From Spirosoma endophyticum (GTDB lineage: Bacteria; Bacteroidota; Bacteroidia; Cytophagales; Spirosomataceae): a DNA stretch of 64,000 bases. The position numbers were made by a program, and so were the translations under genes. The stretch is taken from positions 101,956 through 165,955 of the forward strand of contig NZ_FOLQ01000014.1 of NCBI RefSeq assembly GCF_900112365.1, written 5' to 3'. How positions within the stretch are numbered: position 1 is the first letter of the stretch; each line of letters begins with the position of its first letter. The notes beneath the pieces were generated by a model. It was given only the letters and a program-made list of their open reading frames with translations, had not been told where the DNA came from and searched no databases. Positions 36,585 to 45,481 of this stretch are shown piece after piece.

Positions 36585-37658
36585 ATGACCCTTGAATCCC
36601 TTCGTAACGACATTGATTCGCTCGATGACCAACTCCTGATTCTGTTAAATAAGCGGATGGAGCTAGTCCGCCAGGTGGGCGAGCTGAAACGATCGACCAA
36701 TACGGTTATTTACCGACCCGAACGTGAAATGCAGATTCTGGATCGGCTCACCGCGCAAAACGCGGGTTTATTGAATCGGTCGGCCATTGAGGCCATTTTC
36801 CTGGAAATTTTTGCAGTATCACGCAATCTCGAACTGCCCGAACGAGTCGCGTATCTTGGTCCAGAAGGCAGTTTTACCCATCAGGCAGCTGAGAGCCGGT
36901 TTGGTGCCATGAGCAATTACATGGCCTTACCGACGATTCGGTCTGTATTTGAGAGTGTTGAAACAGGACGAGTGCGTTTCGGTGTGGTGCCTATTGAGAA
37001 TAATCAGGAGGGCGTTGTTGAAGAAGCTATTGATTTATTGCTCGAAAAAGACCTGCGTATTGCGGCTGAAGTTCAGATTCCGGTGCATTTTACATTTGCG
37101 ACAAAAGCTGAAAGTTTAGCAGAGATCACTCATATTTATTCGAAGGACATTGCATTTCGCCAATGTAGTCGATTCTTGAATGATTATTTCGATGAGCTAA
37201 AGGCTGAACTGGTACCCGTGGAGTCGACTTCCAAAGCGGCTAAACTGGCGGCCCAACAGCCGTACGCTGCGGCTGTCTGCTCGCATATTGCAGCCAAACT
37301 GTTCGATGTGCCAGTGTTGTTCGATAATATTGAAGACAGCGATCTGAACCGCACGCGTTTCCTGATCCTGGCGAAAGATTTTGTGAATCAGCCCAGCGGA
37401 CACGACAAAACCACACTGATTGCGCGACTACCCAACACCCAATCACCTGGGGTACTGGCGGAATTCCTGCAGGAGTTTAATACCCGGAACATCAATCTGA
37501 CCAAGATCGAAAGCCGACCTCTGAGGGAAGGTGCTACGTTCCGCTACTGGTTTCTGCTCGAATGCGAAGGCCACGCTAATGATCCTGATTTACACGAAAT
37601 ACTGAATCACCACTCTGCTGAAGTAAAATTATTGGGAAGCTACGTTCGGGTAAGTTAA
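36585..37658 (+). CDS. pheA: Bifunctional chorismate mutase / prephenate dehydratase
   Basis: 357 residues in three domains: AroQ-type chorismate mutase (about 1-80: RNDIDSLDDQLLILLNKRME, LVRQVGELKR), prephenate dehydratase (about 85-265: VAYLGPEGSFTHQAAESRFG, VPIENNQEGVVEEA, and the NRTRFLIL motif, with the catalytic-type Thr), and a C-terminal ACT domain (about 275-357: SPGVLAEFLQEFNTRNINLT, then the ESRP motif) for Phe feedback. It converts chorismate via prephenate to phenylpyruvate. The palindrome at 36486-36580 fills the gap after parE. It converges on the DUF2059 gene with a 6-base gap. Confidence 0.95.
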   Translation: MTLESLRNDIDSLDDQLLILLNKRMELVRQVGELKRSTNTVIYRPEREMQILDRLTAQNAGLLNRSAIEAIFLEIFAVSRNLELPERVAYLGPEGSFTHQAAESRFGAMSNYMALPTIRSVFESVETGRVRFGVVPIENNQEGVVEEAIDLLLEKDLRIAAEVQIPVHFTFATKAESLAEITHIYSKDIAFRQCSRFLNDYFDELKAELVPVESTSKAAKLAAQQPYAAAVCSHIAAKLFDVPVLFDNIEDSDLNRTRFLILAKDFVNQPSGHDKTTLIARLPNTQSPGVLAEFLQEFNTRNINLTKIESRPLREGATFRYWFLLECEGHANDPDLHEILNHHSAEVKLLGSYVRVS

Positions 37659-37664
37659 TGTGCC

Positions 37665-38108
37665 TTAATTCTTTGGGGCCGATTGTGTTTGTTTCATCTT
37701 TTCTGCTGCTCGTCGGCCAAGTTGTTCACCCCAAACCCGGCCTACCGCTGATGACTCCTGCATAATAGTGGGTAGCTCTTTAATTGTCTTTTGACCCAGA
37801 GGAGATTTATAAAAGGCGAGCAACTCTTTGATTTCGTCGTGAGTATAGTGCTTGTCGTAAACGGGAATTAACTGATTAAACAAATCTTCATAGTCAGCTT
37901 CTTTGTCGAGTATTTTCCAAAACTCTTCAGGTAGGTTTGTATTTACCTTTTTTTGCTGTTCTATAGAAAGGCTCATTGTTTGTTTCATTAGGGAAGTTGT
38001 TCCCATCAAGTCCATAAGTTGACGAATATCTTCCTGTTTTTTCGTCTGGGCATGAGTTGTCAGGCTGACAGTTAGAGAAATGAGAATCCCCAGTAAGAAT
38101 TTATACAT
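37665..38108 (-). CDS. DUF2059-family exported protein
   Basis: 147 residues from ATG 38108 giving MYKFLLGILISLTVSLTTHA and Q, a clean signal peptide; the frame opens 12 codons earlier without features. The domain KQTMSLSIEQQKKVN and DLFNQLIPVYDKHYTHDEIK, then ELLAFYKSPLGQKTIKELP, is the DUF2059 helical bundle, found in periplasmic proteins of unknown function. It ends with a Gln/Lys/Pro tail. It is divergent from the sulfite-oxidase-like gene with 53 bases between the start codons, so the promoters must lie very close together. Confidence 0.85.
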   Translation of the reverse strand: MYKFLLGILISLTVSLTTHAQTKKQEDIRQLMDLMGTTSLMKQTMSLSIEQQKKVNTNLPEEFWKILDKEADYEDLFNQLIPVYDKHYTHDEIKELLAFYKSPLGQKTIKELPTIMQESSAVGRVWGEQLGRRAAEKMKQTQSAPKN

Positions 38109-38161
38109 ATAGATTATCTTGTAGCGTCCAAAACTACAAAACATTATTTAGAGTTGATGGA

Positions 38162-38869
38162 ATGGAGAATGCAGATATGGAATCGAACGAAAAGACGGAT
38201 CGAATTATCGATGCCCGCATGAAACTCAAGCGTCGGTTTGAGGAAAAAATGACGCAGACCCCTTCCATGCTTGACGATAATCCGCGGGGTTCCGGGCCCG
38301 TAAATCGTCATGGCATGCCAACGGTTCCTATCGGGCAAACTGTTACGGCGAAGTGGCCGGTTCTGGATTTAGGCTACCAGCCCAACATTCCACTCGACAA
38401 GTGGCAACTGAATATTGACGGGGCTGTGAATCACCCGATCCGGCTCAAATGGGATGATCTGATGGCATTGCCTCAGGTGGAAGATACCAGTGATTTTCAC
38501 TGTGTAACGACCTGGTCACGCTTGAATATTCCCTGGGTTGGTGTTCGCTTTATGGACCTTGCGGCTTTGGTTGATCCCAAAGAGACCGCCACCCACATCA
38601 TGTGCTATGGCTACGATGGCTATTCGACCAATGTTTCGCTCGAAGAAGCCCTCAAACCCGATGTCCTGCTTGTGCATACTGCCGATGGACAGCCACTTTC
38701 TCTGGAACATGGTGGACCACTACGTATGATTACGCCCCAGTTGTATGCCTGGAAAGGGTCAAAATGGATCAAACGCATTGAGTTTTTGACGGAGAATCAA
38801 CTCGGTTTCTGGGAAGAACGCGGTTATTCCAATACTGCCTATCCCTGGCGAAACGATCGGTATTCATAA
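38162..38869 (+). CDS. Sulfite-oxidase-like molybdopterin oxidoreductase
   Basis: 235 residues; ATG at 38162 or the in-frame ATG at 38177 could both start it. The molybdopterin-binding core of the sulfite oxidase superfamily is seen as GAVNHPIRLKWDDLMALPQV, then DFHCVTTWSRLNIPWVGVRF, where Cys114 would ligate molybdenum. The C-terminal third has HGGPLRMITPQLYAWKGSKW, also typical. No Tat signal is visible, so this is the cytosolic single-domain type (YuiH-like). Its partner (a heme protein) is not nearby. The physiological substrate is unknown. A strong palindrome follows directly after the stop. Confidence 0.85.
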   Translation: MENADMESNEKTDRIIDARMKLKRRFEEKMTQTPSMLDDNPRGSGPVNRHGMPTVPIGQTVTAKWPVLDLGYQPNIPLDKWQLNIDGAVNHPIRLKWDDLMALPQVEDTSDFHCVTTWSRLNIPWVGVRFMDLAALVDPKETATHIMCYGYDGYSTNVSLEEALKPDVLLVHTADGQPLSLEHGGPLRMITPQLYAWKGSKWIKRIEFLTENQLGFWEERGYSNTAYPWRNDRYS

Positions 38870-38875
38870 GTCGCT

Positions 38876-38938
38876 AGTCGTTAGTCAATAGTAGCCAGTG
38901 ATACTATATTCGTACCTCACGTCTATTGACTAACGACT
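38876..38938. repeat. 16-bp perfect intergenic palindrome (AGTCGTTAGTCAATAG arms)
   Basis: AGTCGTTAGTCAATAG (38876-38891) pairs exactly with CTATTGACTAACGACT (38923-38938); 31 bases lie between. Further TAGTCA/TGACTA words continue outside the arms. It separates the converging sulfite-oxidase-like and SIS genes and could end both transcripts. Confidence 0.75.
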
Positions 38939-38950
38939 ATTGACTATTAA

Positions 38951-39508
38951 CTAACTTTCAATAAACCCATAACACAGCAGATGACAAATGGTCATTTGAG
39001 CGTCTTCAACGCGGCCATAATGTTCGTCCTGAATAACAATGGATTCGTGGGCGAGATCGGCTAACTGACCACGTTTTCCGCCTACGAGGGCAATGGTTGT
39101 GAGCCCATTGTCTTTTGCCCACTGCACGGCTTTTACTACGTTGGGGGAGTTACCGCTAACACTTAATGTCAAAACCAGATCACCAGGGCGGGCGTAGTTC
39201 TGAAGCTGCCGAAGGTATACGTCTTCGTAGGCGTAATCATTGCCAATGGCAGTGATCCACGATAAATTCTCGTTCAGCGACAGGCACCGGAAACGCTTTC
39301 CCATTTTATCGGAGGCACTTTTACCTAGATCGGTGATGAAGTGCGATACGTTCGATGCACTGCCCCCGTTTCCGAAAGCAAACAGTTGACGATCCTCTTC
39401 CCAACATTTTTTGATGAGATTGATAACGTGCTCAACCTGGGCGATGGGAATGGCGTCGTAAGCGGCTTTCTGCCGGTCGAGGTAAGTTTTGAAGTAAGCC
39501 TGATTCAT
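38951..39508 (-). CDS. SIS-domain sugar isomerase, GmhA-like
   Basis: 185 residues. Conserved landmarks of the GmhA (sedoheptulose-7-phosphate isomerase) group are FGNGGSASNVSHFITDL, IGNDYAYEDVYLRQL, LSVSGNSPNVVKAVQWAKDN and RVEDAQMTICHLLCYGF, in the right order and spacing. The latter carries the Asp/Gln/His region that the GmhA active site uses. It should produce the first intermediate of ADP- or GDP-heptose, although the partner genes hldE/hddA are not here. It is the last gene of a leftward run starting at 46354 and follows a ROK kinase gene with 61 bases between. A different sugar phosphate cannot be ruled out. Confidence 0.8.
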   Translation of the reverse strand: MNQAYFKTYLDRQKAAYDAIPIAQVEHVINLIKKCWEEDRQLFAFGNGGSASNVSHFITDLGKSASDKMGKRFRCLSLNENLSWITAIGNDYAYEDVYLRQLQNYARPGDLVLTLSVSGNSPNVVKAVQWAKDNGLTTIALVGGKRGQLADLAHESIVIQDEHYGRVEDAQMTICHLLCYGFIES

Positions 39509-39569
39509 AGGGGTTTAGTAAGCTATTAATGGCTAATAAAGAATATTGCCTGGTTTGAAACAGATCGCG

Positions 39570-40508
39570 TTACCCGTTCTTGACTAATTCTAATGCGCCA
39601 ATGGGTACGGCGTCTTCGCCAAGTTTGGCCAGTAAGACGATGGGTGTTGGATGAAAGGCCGTGATCACAAAACGGGGTAACGCCTGCCGGACAGCCGCCC
39701 GCAACGGTTCGCCGATGAGCGACAGGCCTCCGCCCAGTACGATAGCTTCCGGGTGAAATAAATGGACAACGTGCGAAAGTCCCAGGGCCAGCACTGACCC
39801 AATTTGTTCGATCAGCATTTTGGCGACTTGGTCACCTGCTTCGTAGGCCGGATGCAGAAATTGGGCTTCCTTCCCGACCAATCCAGCTGCATGTGCTGTT
39901 TGCACCGCAATTTTCAAGGCCGATTCGTCGGGTAGTTGCGGAATCAGATCCCGAATTTGCTGATCGACTGCCCAGCCTGATATGGTTTGCTCAAGCGTTT
40001 GCCCCTTGCTGGAATCACCGGGCGGCACCAGCCATACATGACCAATTTCGGCCTCGCCCGGCGATACGCCATGATAAAGCTTCCGGTCTATAACGATTCC
40101 ACCACCAACGCCACTACCCAGCGTCATATAAAACACCTGCTGGAAGCCCGTAGCCACACCTTGCGTAGCTTCGCCAAGGGCGGCTACATTAGCGTCATTT
40201 TCTACCCGCACCAACGCCCCCGGAATTTGCTCCCGGAGCCAGTCGGCAAGTTCAAAACCAGCCCATCCACCAATCTGATGAGACGTAGCAATACGGCCGG
40301 TTTTCCAGTCTAATGGACCACCAAATCCTACACCGATAGCCTGCGGAGGTTCTGGAAGTTGCTGAATGGTGGCCGCTATCTGGGCTAAAATCCCATCGGC
40401 ACCTTTTGACGGGTCAATGGCGTATCGGAATCGTTGGGTAATACGGCCGGTCATATCGTCCGTTACCAATTGCAATTTCGTTCCGCCAATTTCAATACCA
40501 AGGTTCAT
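39570..40508 (-). CDS. ROK-family sugar kinase lacking the Cys-rich zinc motif
   Basis: 312 residues. The ATP-binding start LGIEIGGTKLQLV, then VGVGFGGPLDW, VENDANVAALGEATQG, and GSGVGGGIVIDRKLYHG are typical of ROK kinases, and EIGHVWLVP carries the zinc-ligand His. Where ROK proteins normally have the CxCGxxGCxE motif this one reads PPGDSSKGQTLEQTISG, so the structural zinc site is absent or rebuilt. It overlaps the GT2 stop by four bases (ATGA), so translation is coupled. Next to a GmhA-like isomerase, a sugar kinase supplying a phosphorylated precursor is likely; substrate unknown. Confidence 0.82.
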   Translation of the reverse strand: MNLGIEIGGTKLQLVTDDMTGRITQRFRYAIDPSKGADGILAQIAATIQQLPEPPQAIGVGFGGPLDWKTGRIATSHQIGGWAGFELADWLREQIPGALVRVENDANVAALGEATQGVATGFQQVFYMTLGSGVGGGIVIDRKLYHGVSPGEAEIGHVWLVPPGDSSKGQTLEQTISGWAVDQQIRDLIPQLPDESALKIAVQTAHAAGLVGKEAQFLHPAYEAGDQVAKMLIEQIGSVLALGLSHVVHLFHPEAIVLGGGLSLIGEPLRAAVRQALPRFVITAFHPTPIVLLAKLGEDAVPIGALELVKNG

Positions 40509-41536
40509 GAATTGGAGAGTAGCGATGACGGAATAGCCTTGGGAGAGACAAGAGCGGTTGGTGACTCTAGCTTATCCAACTTCGTAGATGAGTCGGGTGT
40601 GAGATTGACAACATCATCAATAATGAACTCAGGTCGCCCTTTAATCTCGTTAAAAATACTGCTCAGGTATTCGCCCAGGATACCAATCGTCAGCATTTGT
40701 ACCCCTCCGAAAAAGATGACGATAATCAGTATAGACGACCAGCCATGCACAAGCTCGTTGGGTTTGAAAATCTTGACATAGAAAACCCACAGTGTCAGAA
40801 TCAGACCAATCAAAACCGCTACGACACCCAGGGAAGAAGCGATACGTAGTGGTTTGTTACTAAAATAAAGCAGACTCGTCCGGGCAAAACGTAGCATTTT
40901 TCCGAGCGAATACTTGGTTTCACCGGCAAACCGTTCGCTACGTTCGTAGGAAATAGGTACCTGCTTGAAGCCCACCCAGGTAATCAGTCCCCGAATGTAT
41001 TTATTGCGTTCGGGCAGTCGGTTGAATGCGTCGATCACTTTGCGATCAATCAGACGAAAATCGCCCGTATCGAGGGGTAGGGGTACTTCTGATAGGTAAT
41101 TTATCGTCCGATAAAATAGCTTGGCCGTTATTTTTTTAAACACCGTTTCGCCCTGTCGGCTCTGGCGAACGGCGTATACAACATTACAGGCTTCTTTTAT
41201 CTGGAGGGCCACCATGGCCGGAATCAGTTCAGGTGGATCTTGTAAATCGGCATCAATAATAATGGCTAATTCGCCCGAGCATTGCGCGAGGCCAGCGGAA
41301 ACGGCTGGCTGGTGACCGAAGTTACGGGAAAACGACAGTATTTTCAGATTGGCATCCTTCTTCGCTAACCCGCTGAGAATAGGTAATGTATTATCCTTAC
41401 TGCCATCATTGATAAAGATCAGCTCATAACGTTGGAAATTAGCCTGCATCACCTTCGTTAATCGCAGATAAGATTCCTCAATAACCTGTTGCTCGTTATA
41501 GCAGGGAATGATGACCGATGTATAAATGGGGTACAT
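40505..41536 (-). CDS. GT2 polyprenyl-phosphate-type glycosyltransferase with two C-terminal membrane helices
   Basis: 343 residues from ATG 41536 (MYPIYTSVIIPCYNEQQVIE). SVIIPCYNE, FINDGSKDNTLPIL and IIDADLQDPPELIP are the DPM1/GtrB/ArnC-type motifs with the DxD as DADLQD. FRLIDRKVIDAFNRLPERNK and FAGETKYSLGKM follow as usual. Two hydrophobic helices near residues 225-250 and 255-290 anchor it. It probably charges undecaprenyl phosphate with a sugar, making the donor for the neighbouring GT-C-like membrane protein (68 bases upstream). A C-terminal charged tail of about 50 residues is extra. The TGA overlaps the ROK ATG. Confidence 0.88.
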   Translation of the reverse strand: MYPIYTSVIIPCYNEQQVIEESYLRLTKVMQANFQRYELIFINDGSKDNTLPILSGLAKKDANLKILSFSRNFGHQPAVSAGLAQCSGELAIIIDADLQDPPELIPAMVALQIKEACNVVYAVRQSRQGETVFKKITAKLFYRTINYLSEVPLPLDTGDFRLIDRKVIDAFNRLPERNKYIRGLITWVGFKQVPISYERSERFAGETKYSLGKMLRFARTSLLYFSNKPLRIASSLGVVAVLIGLILTLWVFYVKIFKPNELVHGWSSILIIVIFFGGVQMLTIGILGEYLSSIFNEIKGRPEFIIDDVVNLTPDSSTKLDKLESPTALVSPKAIPSSLLSNS

Positions 41537-41604
41537 AGGCTTTGGTATAATTGCCAAATATATCGAAATCAAACGCTAGTTGACACGCCAAAGTTAATTA
41601 ACGG

Positions 41605-43782
41605 TCAGAACTGGTACGTCTGACAGGAAGGTTGTTTGAGGTGAATCAGGATTAATTTACCCGACGAATGCATGTCCGCGATGGCATCTGGTTTAATTAG
41701 CTCATGAACCAGTGTGATGTCATTGGTCAGTATATAGTTATAACAGAACGGTCGTTTGGCATTGGGTAAATCAGCGTATTCACTAAAGTAGCGATTGTAG
41801 GCCATGCGAATCGGGTGATCGACTTGCAGGCTAAGTGCACTCCAGTAGTGATAGAAGCCAGAATCGTTATTGAACATCATGGCTATATTCTGGACATCGG
41901 GGCCGACGTAGGGCAGGAGTGGTGCGTAGTCGTCGTACTCGCTGATGTGATTGGCAAAGTAAGCCTGCGCACGGCTTTCAAATAAAATACTTTCTTCTTT
42001 ATCGTGTTTGTAGTAATCGATAGAGTCGAGCTTATGAAAGATCGTTTTGCGCTCATTATAGGTATAAGCCCGGCGTACTGAATAACATTGGGCGTAAGAA
42101 GTAGCCGTATGAACATAGTAAGGACCAAGCACTTGCTGAAATAGTTGCCGCTGATTCGCATTTTCCGAACAAATGGAGCTGGGTATGTAGGCTACGAGCC
42201 GCTTTCCCAGATACCGCATGGGTACGACCATTTTTCCTGGATTTCCCAACACCACCGTCAGAGACAAAACGTAAAGTATCAGCACCAGATAAAAGCCGGT
42301 TCGCTTCAGAACGGCTTGAAACGTATATGCTGAAATGACACAGCCAATGGCAAAGAAAGGCATGTGTGTCCGCGAACTGAATTGCTGAAATTTAAACGTG
42401 CTGCTGAAGAACACGAACCCCAGTAGCCCCAGCCCGAACATTAATTTAGCGGACCAGTGCCCCCGATGGAAGAACAAGATCAGAGCCGTTATCAGTAGCA
42501 AAAAAAAATGGAACGTATTGGGCGCCATATCTTCCTGCATCGAGAACTTGACTGTGAAAACGTCTTTGCTAATGGCTGGCTCTGATAAAGGTACCCCCAA
42601 CAAGCGATGGATGCCCGCTACGACCGATTCGGCCCGGCGATTATAGGGCTGATAGGGCAATCCAATGTGCAGCCCGGCATTTTTGATGACGTTTGAAATA
42701 GAATACGGAACCGAAAACTTGTCAACCGGAATTTTTTCCGACACCAGTCGAGCATCTTCCTTCGGGCTCATGATGGAGCCGAAAGCCTCGTAATTTCTGC
42801 TGAAAAAGGGGGCAAAGATCAATCCGAAAAGCAGTACAGCTCCTGTCAGGGTTCCCAGTCCAAACAGAAATCCCTGTTTTTTGATGATCATCCAGGCGAA
42901 ATAAAGAACGAAAGGAAGAGCAAAAAAGAGGATCGTATATTTCGTAAAACCGCCAAATACTAAGGAAAGTAGACACCAGGCCAGCGTCAGGCGAGTGGGA
43001 CGGTCGAGAAACCAGTAACCAAAGAACACGAAGCTGATGAAAAAGAAACAGGCTACGTAATCGTTCTGGGTGGTGGTACTTTCAAACAGGCCGATTGGCA
43101 GACACGCCATCAGAATACCGGCCAGTAACTGCCCCCGATACGTTAACCCCAGGCATTTCCCCAACAGACTAACGGCCACTACGGAGCCCAACATAGCGCC
43201 AAACTGAAATAAATTCGCCAGTTGATCGGAGCCGACGAGCAGAAACGAATGAAGAATCAGGTATTCGGCAAATACGTTGTGGTACAACTGCTGGACGTGC
43301 ATGGTGGGAAAATGGTCCAGGTTTTGGTCGGCCAGCCAATAAAGTACCCGGCTGAGGTGGTAGTGGTGCGAATCGTAATTATTCGGCGGAGCATACAGGG
43401 CGAGTGCCAGCAACGGTAAAATCACCAATACCAGTCCGGTATAAACTAAAAAGCGTGAACGTCCATCAATGTGAGTGAGTCGTAGTATTCCTTCAACCTG
43501 CCTGTACAGGTGGCGTACGCTAATGTTGCCTCGCAGGGTGTAGAAGAGCCAGCCGCCCGTTGCCAGAGCCATGACAAGCCAATATATACGGGCCGTCAGC
43601 GGGGTAATCAGGTTGAAATAAGAAAAGATCTCATTGTAGAGAAAAATAACTACGGCATGGAGTATCAAACTTATTAGAAATGAGAGCCGGATGGCTGTAT
43701 AAGGTCCATTTCGTGCTTCATATAGTGAAAACAGACAAAGCGTTGTGGCTGTAAATGAAACAATTAATAAGAGGAAGTACAT
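41605..43782 (-). CDS. GT-C-like polytopic membrane glycosyltransferase
   Basis: 725 residues with around 12 hydrophobic helices up to about residue 500 and a soluble C-terminal part. The first periplasmic loop carries PPNNYDSHHYHLSRVLYWLA with the Asp typical of GT-C catalytic loops, comparable with the 685-aa paralogue at 24876. Helix GGFTKYTILFFALPFVLYFA follows. The adjacent GT2 gene (40505) would provide the polyprenyl-linked donor and this protein the periplasmic transfer. Tail residues such as YNYILTNDITLVHEL show no domain that I recognise. Confidence 0.72.
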   Translation of the reverse strand: MYFLLLIVSFTATTLCLFSLYEARNGPYTAIRLSFLISLILHAVVIFLYNEIFSYFNLITPLTARIYWLVMALATGGWLFYTLRGNISVRHLYRQVEGILRLTHIDGRSRFLVYTGLVLVILPLLALALYAPPNNYDSHHYHLSRVLYWLADQNLDHFPTMHVQQLYHNVFAEYLILHSFLLVGSDQLANLFQFGAMLGSVVAVSLLGKCLGLTYRGQLLAGILMACLPIGLFESTTTQNDYVACFFFISFVFFGYWFLDRPTRLTLAWCLLSLVFGGFTKYTILFFALPFVLYFAWMIIKKQGFLFGLGTLTGAVLLFGLIFAPFFSRNYEAFGSIMSPKEDARLVSEKIPVDKFSVPYSISNVIKNAGLHIGLPYQPYNRRAESVVAGIHRLLGVPLSEPAISKDVFTVKFSMQEDMAPNTFHFFLLLITALILFFHRGHWSAKLMFGLGLLGFVFFSSTFKFQQFSSRTHMPFFAIGCVISAYTFQAVLKRTGFYLVLILYVLSLTVVLGNPGKMVVPMRYLGKRLVAYIPSSICSENANQRQLFQQVLGPYYVHTATSYAQCYSVRRAYTYNERKTIFHKLDSIDYYKHDKEESILFESRAQAYFANHISEYDDYAPLLPYVGPDVQNIAMMFNNDSGFYHYWSALSLQVDHPIRMAYNRYFSEYADLPNAKRPFCYNYILTNDITLVHELIKPDAIADMHSSGKLILIHLKQPSCQTYQF

Positions 43783-43831
43783 GCTGGATTAAGAAAGTGG
43801 ATCGCATACTGCGTTACTGACGGGTACTTCT

Positions 43832-45436
43832 CTATTGCTTCATAGTCGCTCGGCCAAGGTAAATTTCATCGCCCTTAAGTTGAATCGTCGTATAAAATTT
43901 GTAGCCGTTTTGCACGTAGCGCACCATTACCTGGGCCATTTGACCCGGTTGGGCATAGGCTTTCGTTGCAGCTACCAAAATCTGATTGCCATTGACTATG
44001 GCCCTTACGAAAGGTAAGTCTTTCGTTTTGAGCTGATTCGCATTGTAACCGTACCAGGTTTTTCCGCCATCATACGAACACTCGGTTGCTTCGTTCAGGT
44101 ACTTTTCTTTGCCGTTGAACAGGTCGCTGTGGTGTCCGAAAAGGCGCCAGAGTCCATGAATGTAATGTTCATAGCAGGCATAATTCCGGTCGTTGCCCGT
44201 GCCCTGCTGGTTATAGTCTGTAGGCGTGGGTTGATCCGGCATCAGGTCCTGGTGATCGTCCCAGAACAACACGCCGTAAGCGCCTGTAAACCAGTAAAAG
44301 ATAGCCATACCTTCTGCAATGGCGGGTGGAGCAGGGTGTTCGGCTTTGGCGCTTTTGGGGAATTCGCCGTTCTGCGTATTGAAGAGCCATTGCCAGGCGA
44401 TACGTTTCTTGGGCGATAGTTTCATATTGACTTCCTGCTCACCCAGCAGAGCCGCGAGCCAGTGGCGGTCGCCATTACTGTTATGGCTCGATGAATAGTC
44501 AAGTTCGGGGTATAGGTAATACGTTCCCGGCATTTGAAAATCAGCGTAGTCGGCGTAGGTCTTCCCCACAATATCGTCGGGCATGCCACGCTGTTTGCTT
44601 GTCGCTGTGTGTTTGGCGGGCAACGTCCAGTATAAATCGGGTTTGGCTGTATAATCCTGAGCTTTGGCGTAACCGTAGCTATTGTGTGGCGTCGGGTCGA
44701 TAGAGCCAAGGTCTGTCTGGGGGCTACTGTTTTCCTTGATGGTTTTCGCCATGAAGGTGTACAGATTCGCCTGCTCCTGCTCGTTTCGGATGTTGTAATT
44801 GTTTTCTATATCGAGCACAATGGTTCCGTACGTACTTTTCCAGCCCGTCTGCGGACAATCGCCAAAACCAACGCAACCACCTTTTAGGTCTGACGCTGCC
44901 TGATACAAACTTTTTTGCGTGTCCTGAGCATTTGGCGGGTATTGATAGATAACCTCGGCGGCTTTACTGTTGTCGGCGGCCCAGCCTATGCCAAACGAAT
45001 CCCTGAAGTAATTCTGGTAAAGAATGGTTGACCGCTGGCTGATTTTCAGTTGGCTTTTCCAGCCTGCCGGAGGATAATCGCCCGACCAGAATTCAACATC
45101 GGGCACCATCCGCCCCCGATCAACGGCGGTAAAACCCCGTCGGAAAATTTTTGCCCGATCTTCTTTGACATGTAGGTTCCGCCCAGCCCCATTGAAGATA
45201 ATCTTTTTGGTTTCGGGCACCGAGAAGTCTCCTACTACGTCGATGTTGTAGTACCCTTTTCGGGTGTTGGGCGTAAACTTCGTGCGCGGAGTGGCCGACA
45301 GTTGCGTTTGGGCAGGAAGTGGGCCTTCAAGTTCTACACCTACGGGATCGGGAAGGGTAGCGTATAAAAACCAATAGCCTGCACCTGCCAGGCTACCTAC
45401 CAGAAGCACGGCAATTAGTTTCATAAATAGCTTCAC
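43832..45436 (-). CDS. Unknown membrane-anchored periplasmic protein (534 aa)
   Basis: Begins MKLFMKLIAVLLVGSLAGAG and stays hydrophobic to about residue 28, an uncleaved anchor or signal. The body is rich in Tyr, Trp, Asp and Asn (NIDVVGDFSVPETKKIIFNG; GCVGFGDCPQTGWKSTYGTI; LDIENNYN). Segments like GMAIFYWFTGAYGVLFWDDH and HYIHGLWRLFGHHSDLFNGK look like a glycoside hydrolase-type barrel with an LDIEN strand that could bear an acid, but I cannot assign a family. The cysteine pair GGCVGFGDC is notable. Located between a GT-C-like protein gene (49 bases) and the amidase gene (45 bases) on the same strand. Confidence 0.65.
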   Translation of the reverse strand: MKLFMKLIAVLLVGSLAGAGYWFLYATLPDPVGVELEGPLPAQTQLSATPRTKFTPNTRKGYYNIDVVGDFSVPETKKIIFNGAGRNLHVKEDRAKIFRRGFTAVDRGRMVPDVEFWSGDYPPAGWKSQLKISQRSTILYQNYFRDSFGIGWAADNSKAAEVIYQYPPNAQDTQKSLYQAASDLKGGCVGFGDCPQTGWKSTYGTIVLDIENNYNIRNEQEQANLYTFMAKTIKENSSPQTDLGSIDPTPHNSYGYAKAQDYTAKPDLYWTLPAKHTATSKQRGMPDDIVGKTYADYADFQMPGTYYLYPELDYSSSHNSNGDRHWLAALLGEQEVNMKLSPKKRIAWQWLFNTQNGEFPKSAKAEHPAPPAIAEGMAIFYWFTGAYGVLFWDDHQDLMPDQPTPTDYNQQGTGNDRNYACYEHYIHGLWRLFGHHSDLFNGKEKYLNEATECSYDGGKTWYGYNANQLKTKDLPFVRAIVNGNQILVAATKAYAQPGQMAQVMVRYVQNGYKFYTTIQLKGDEIYLGRATMKQ

Positions 45437-45481
45437 AGATAAAAAGAGGAAATGGGTGGTAACTGCTGCGGTAACGGCCTG

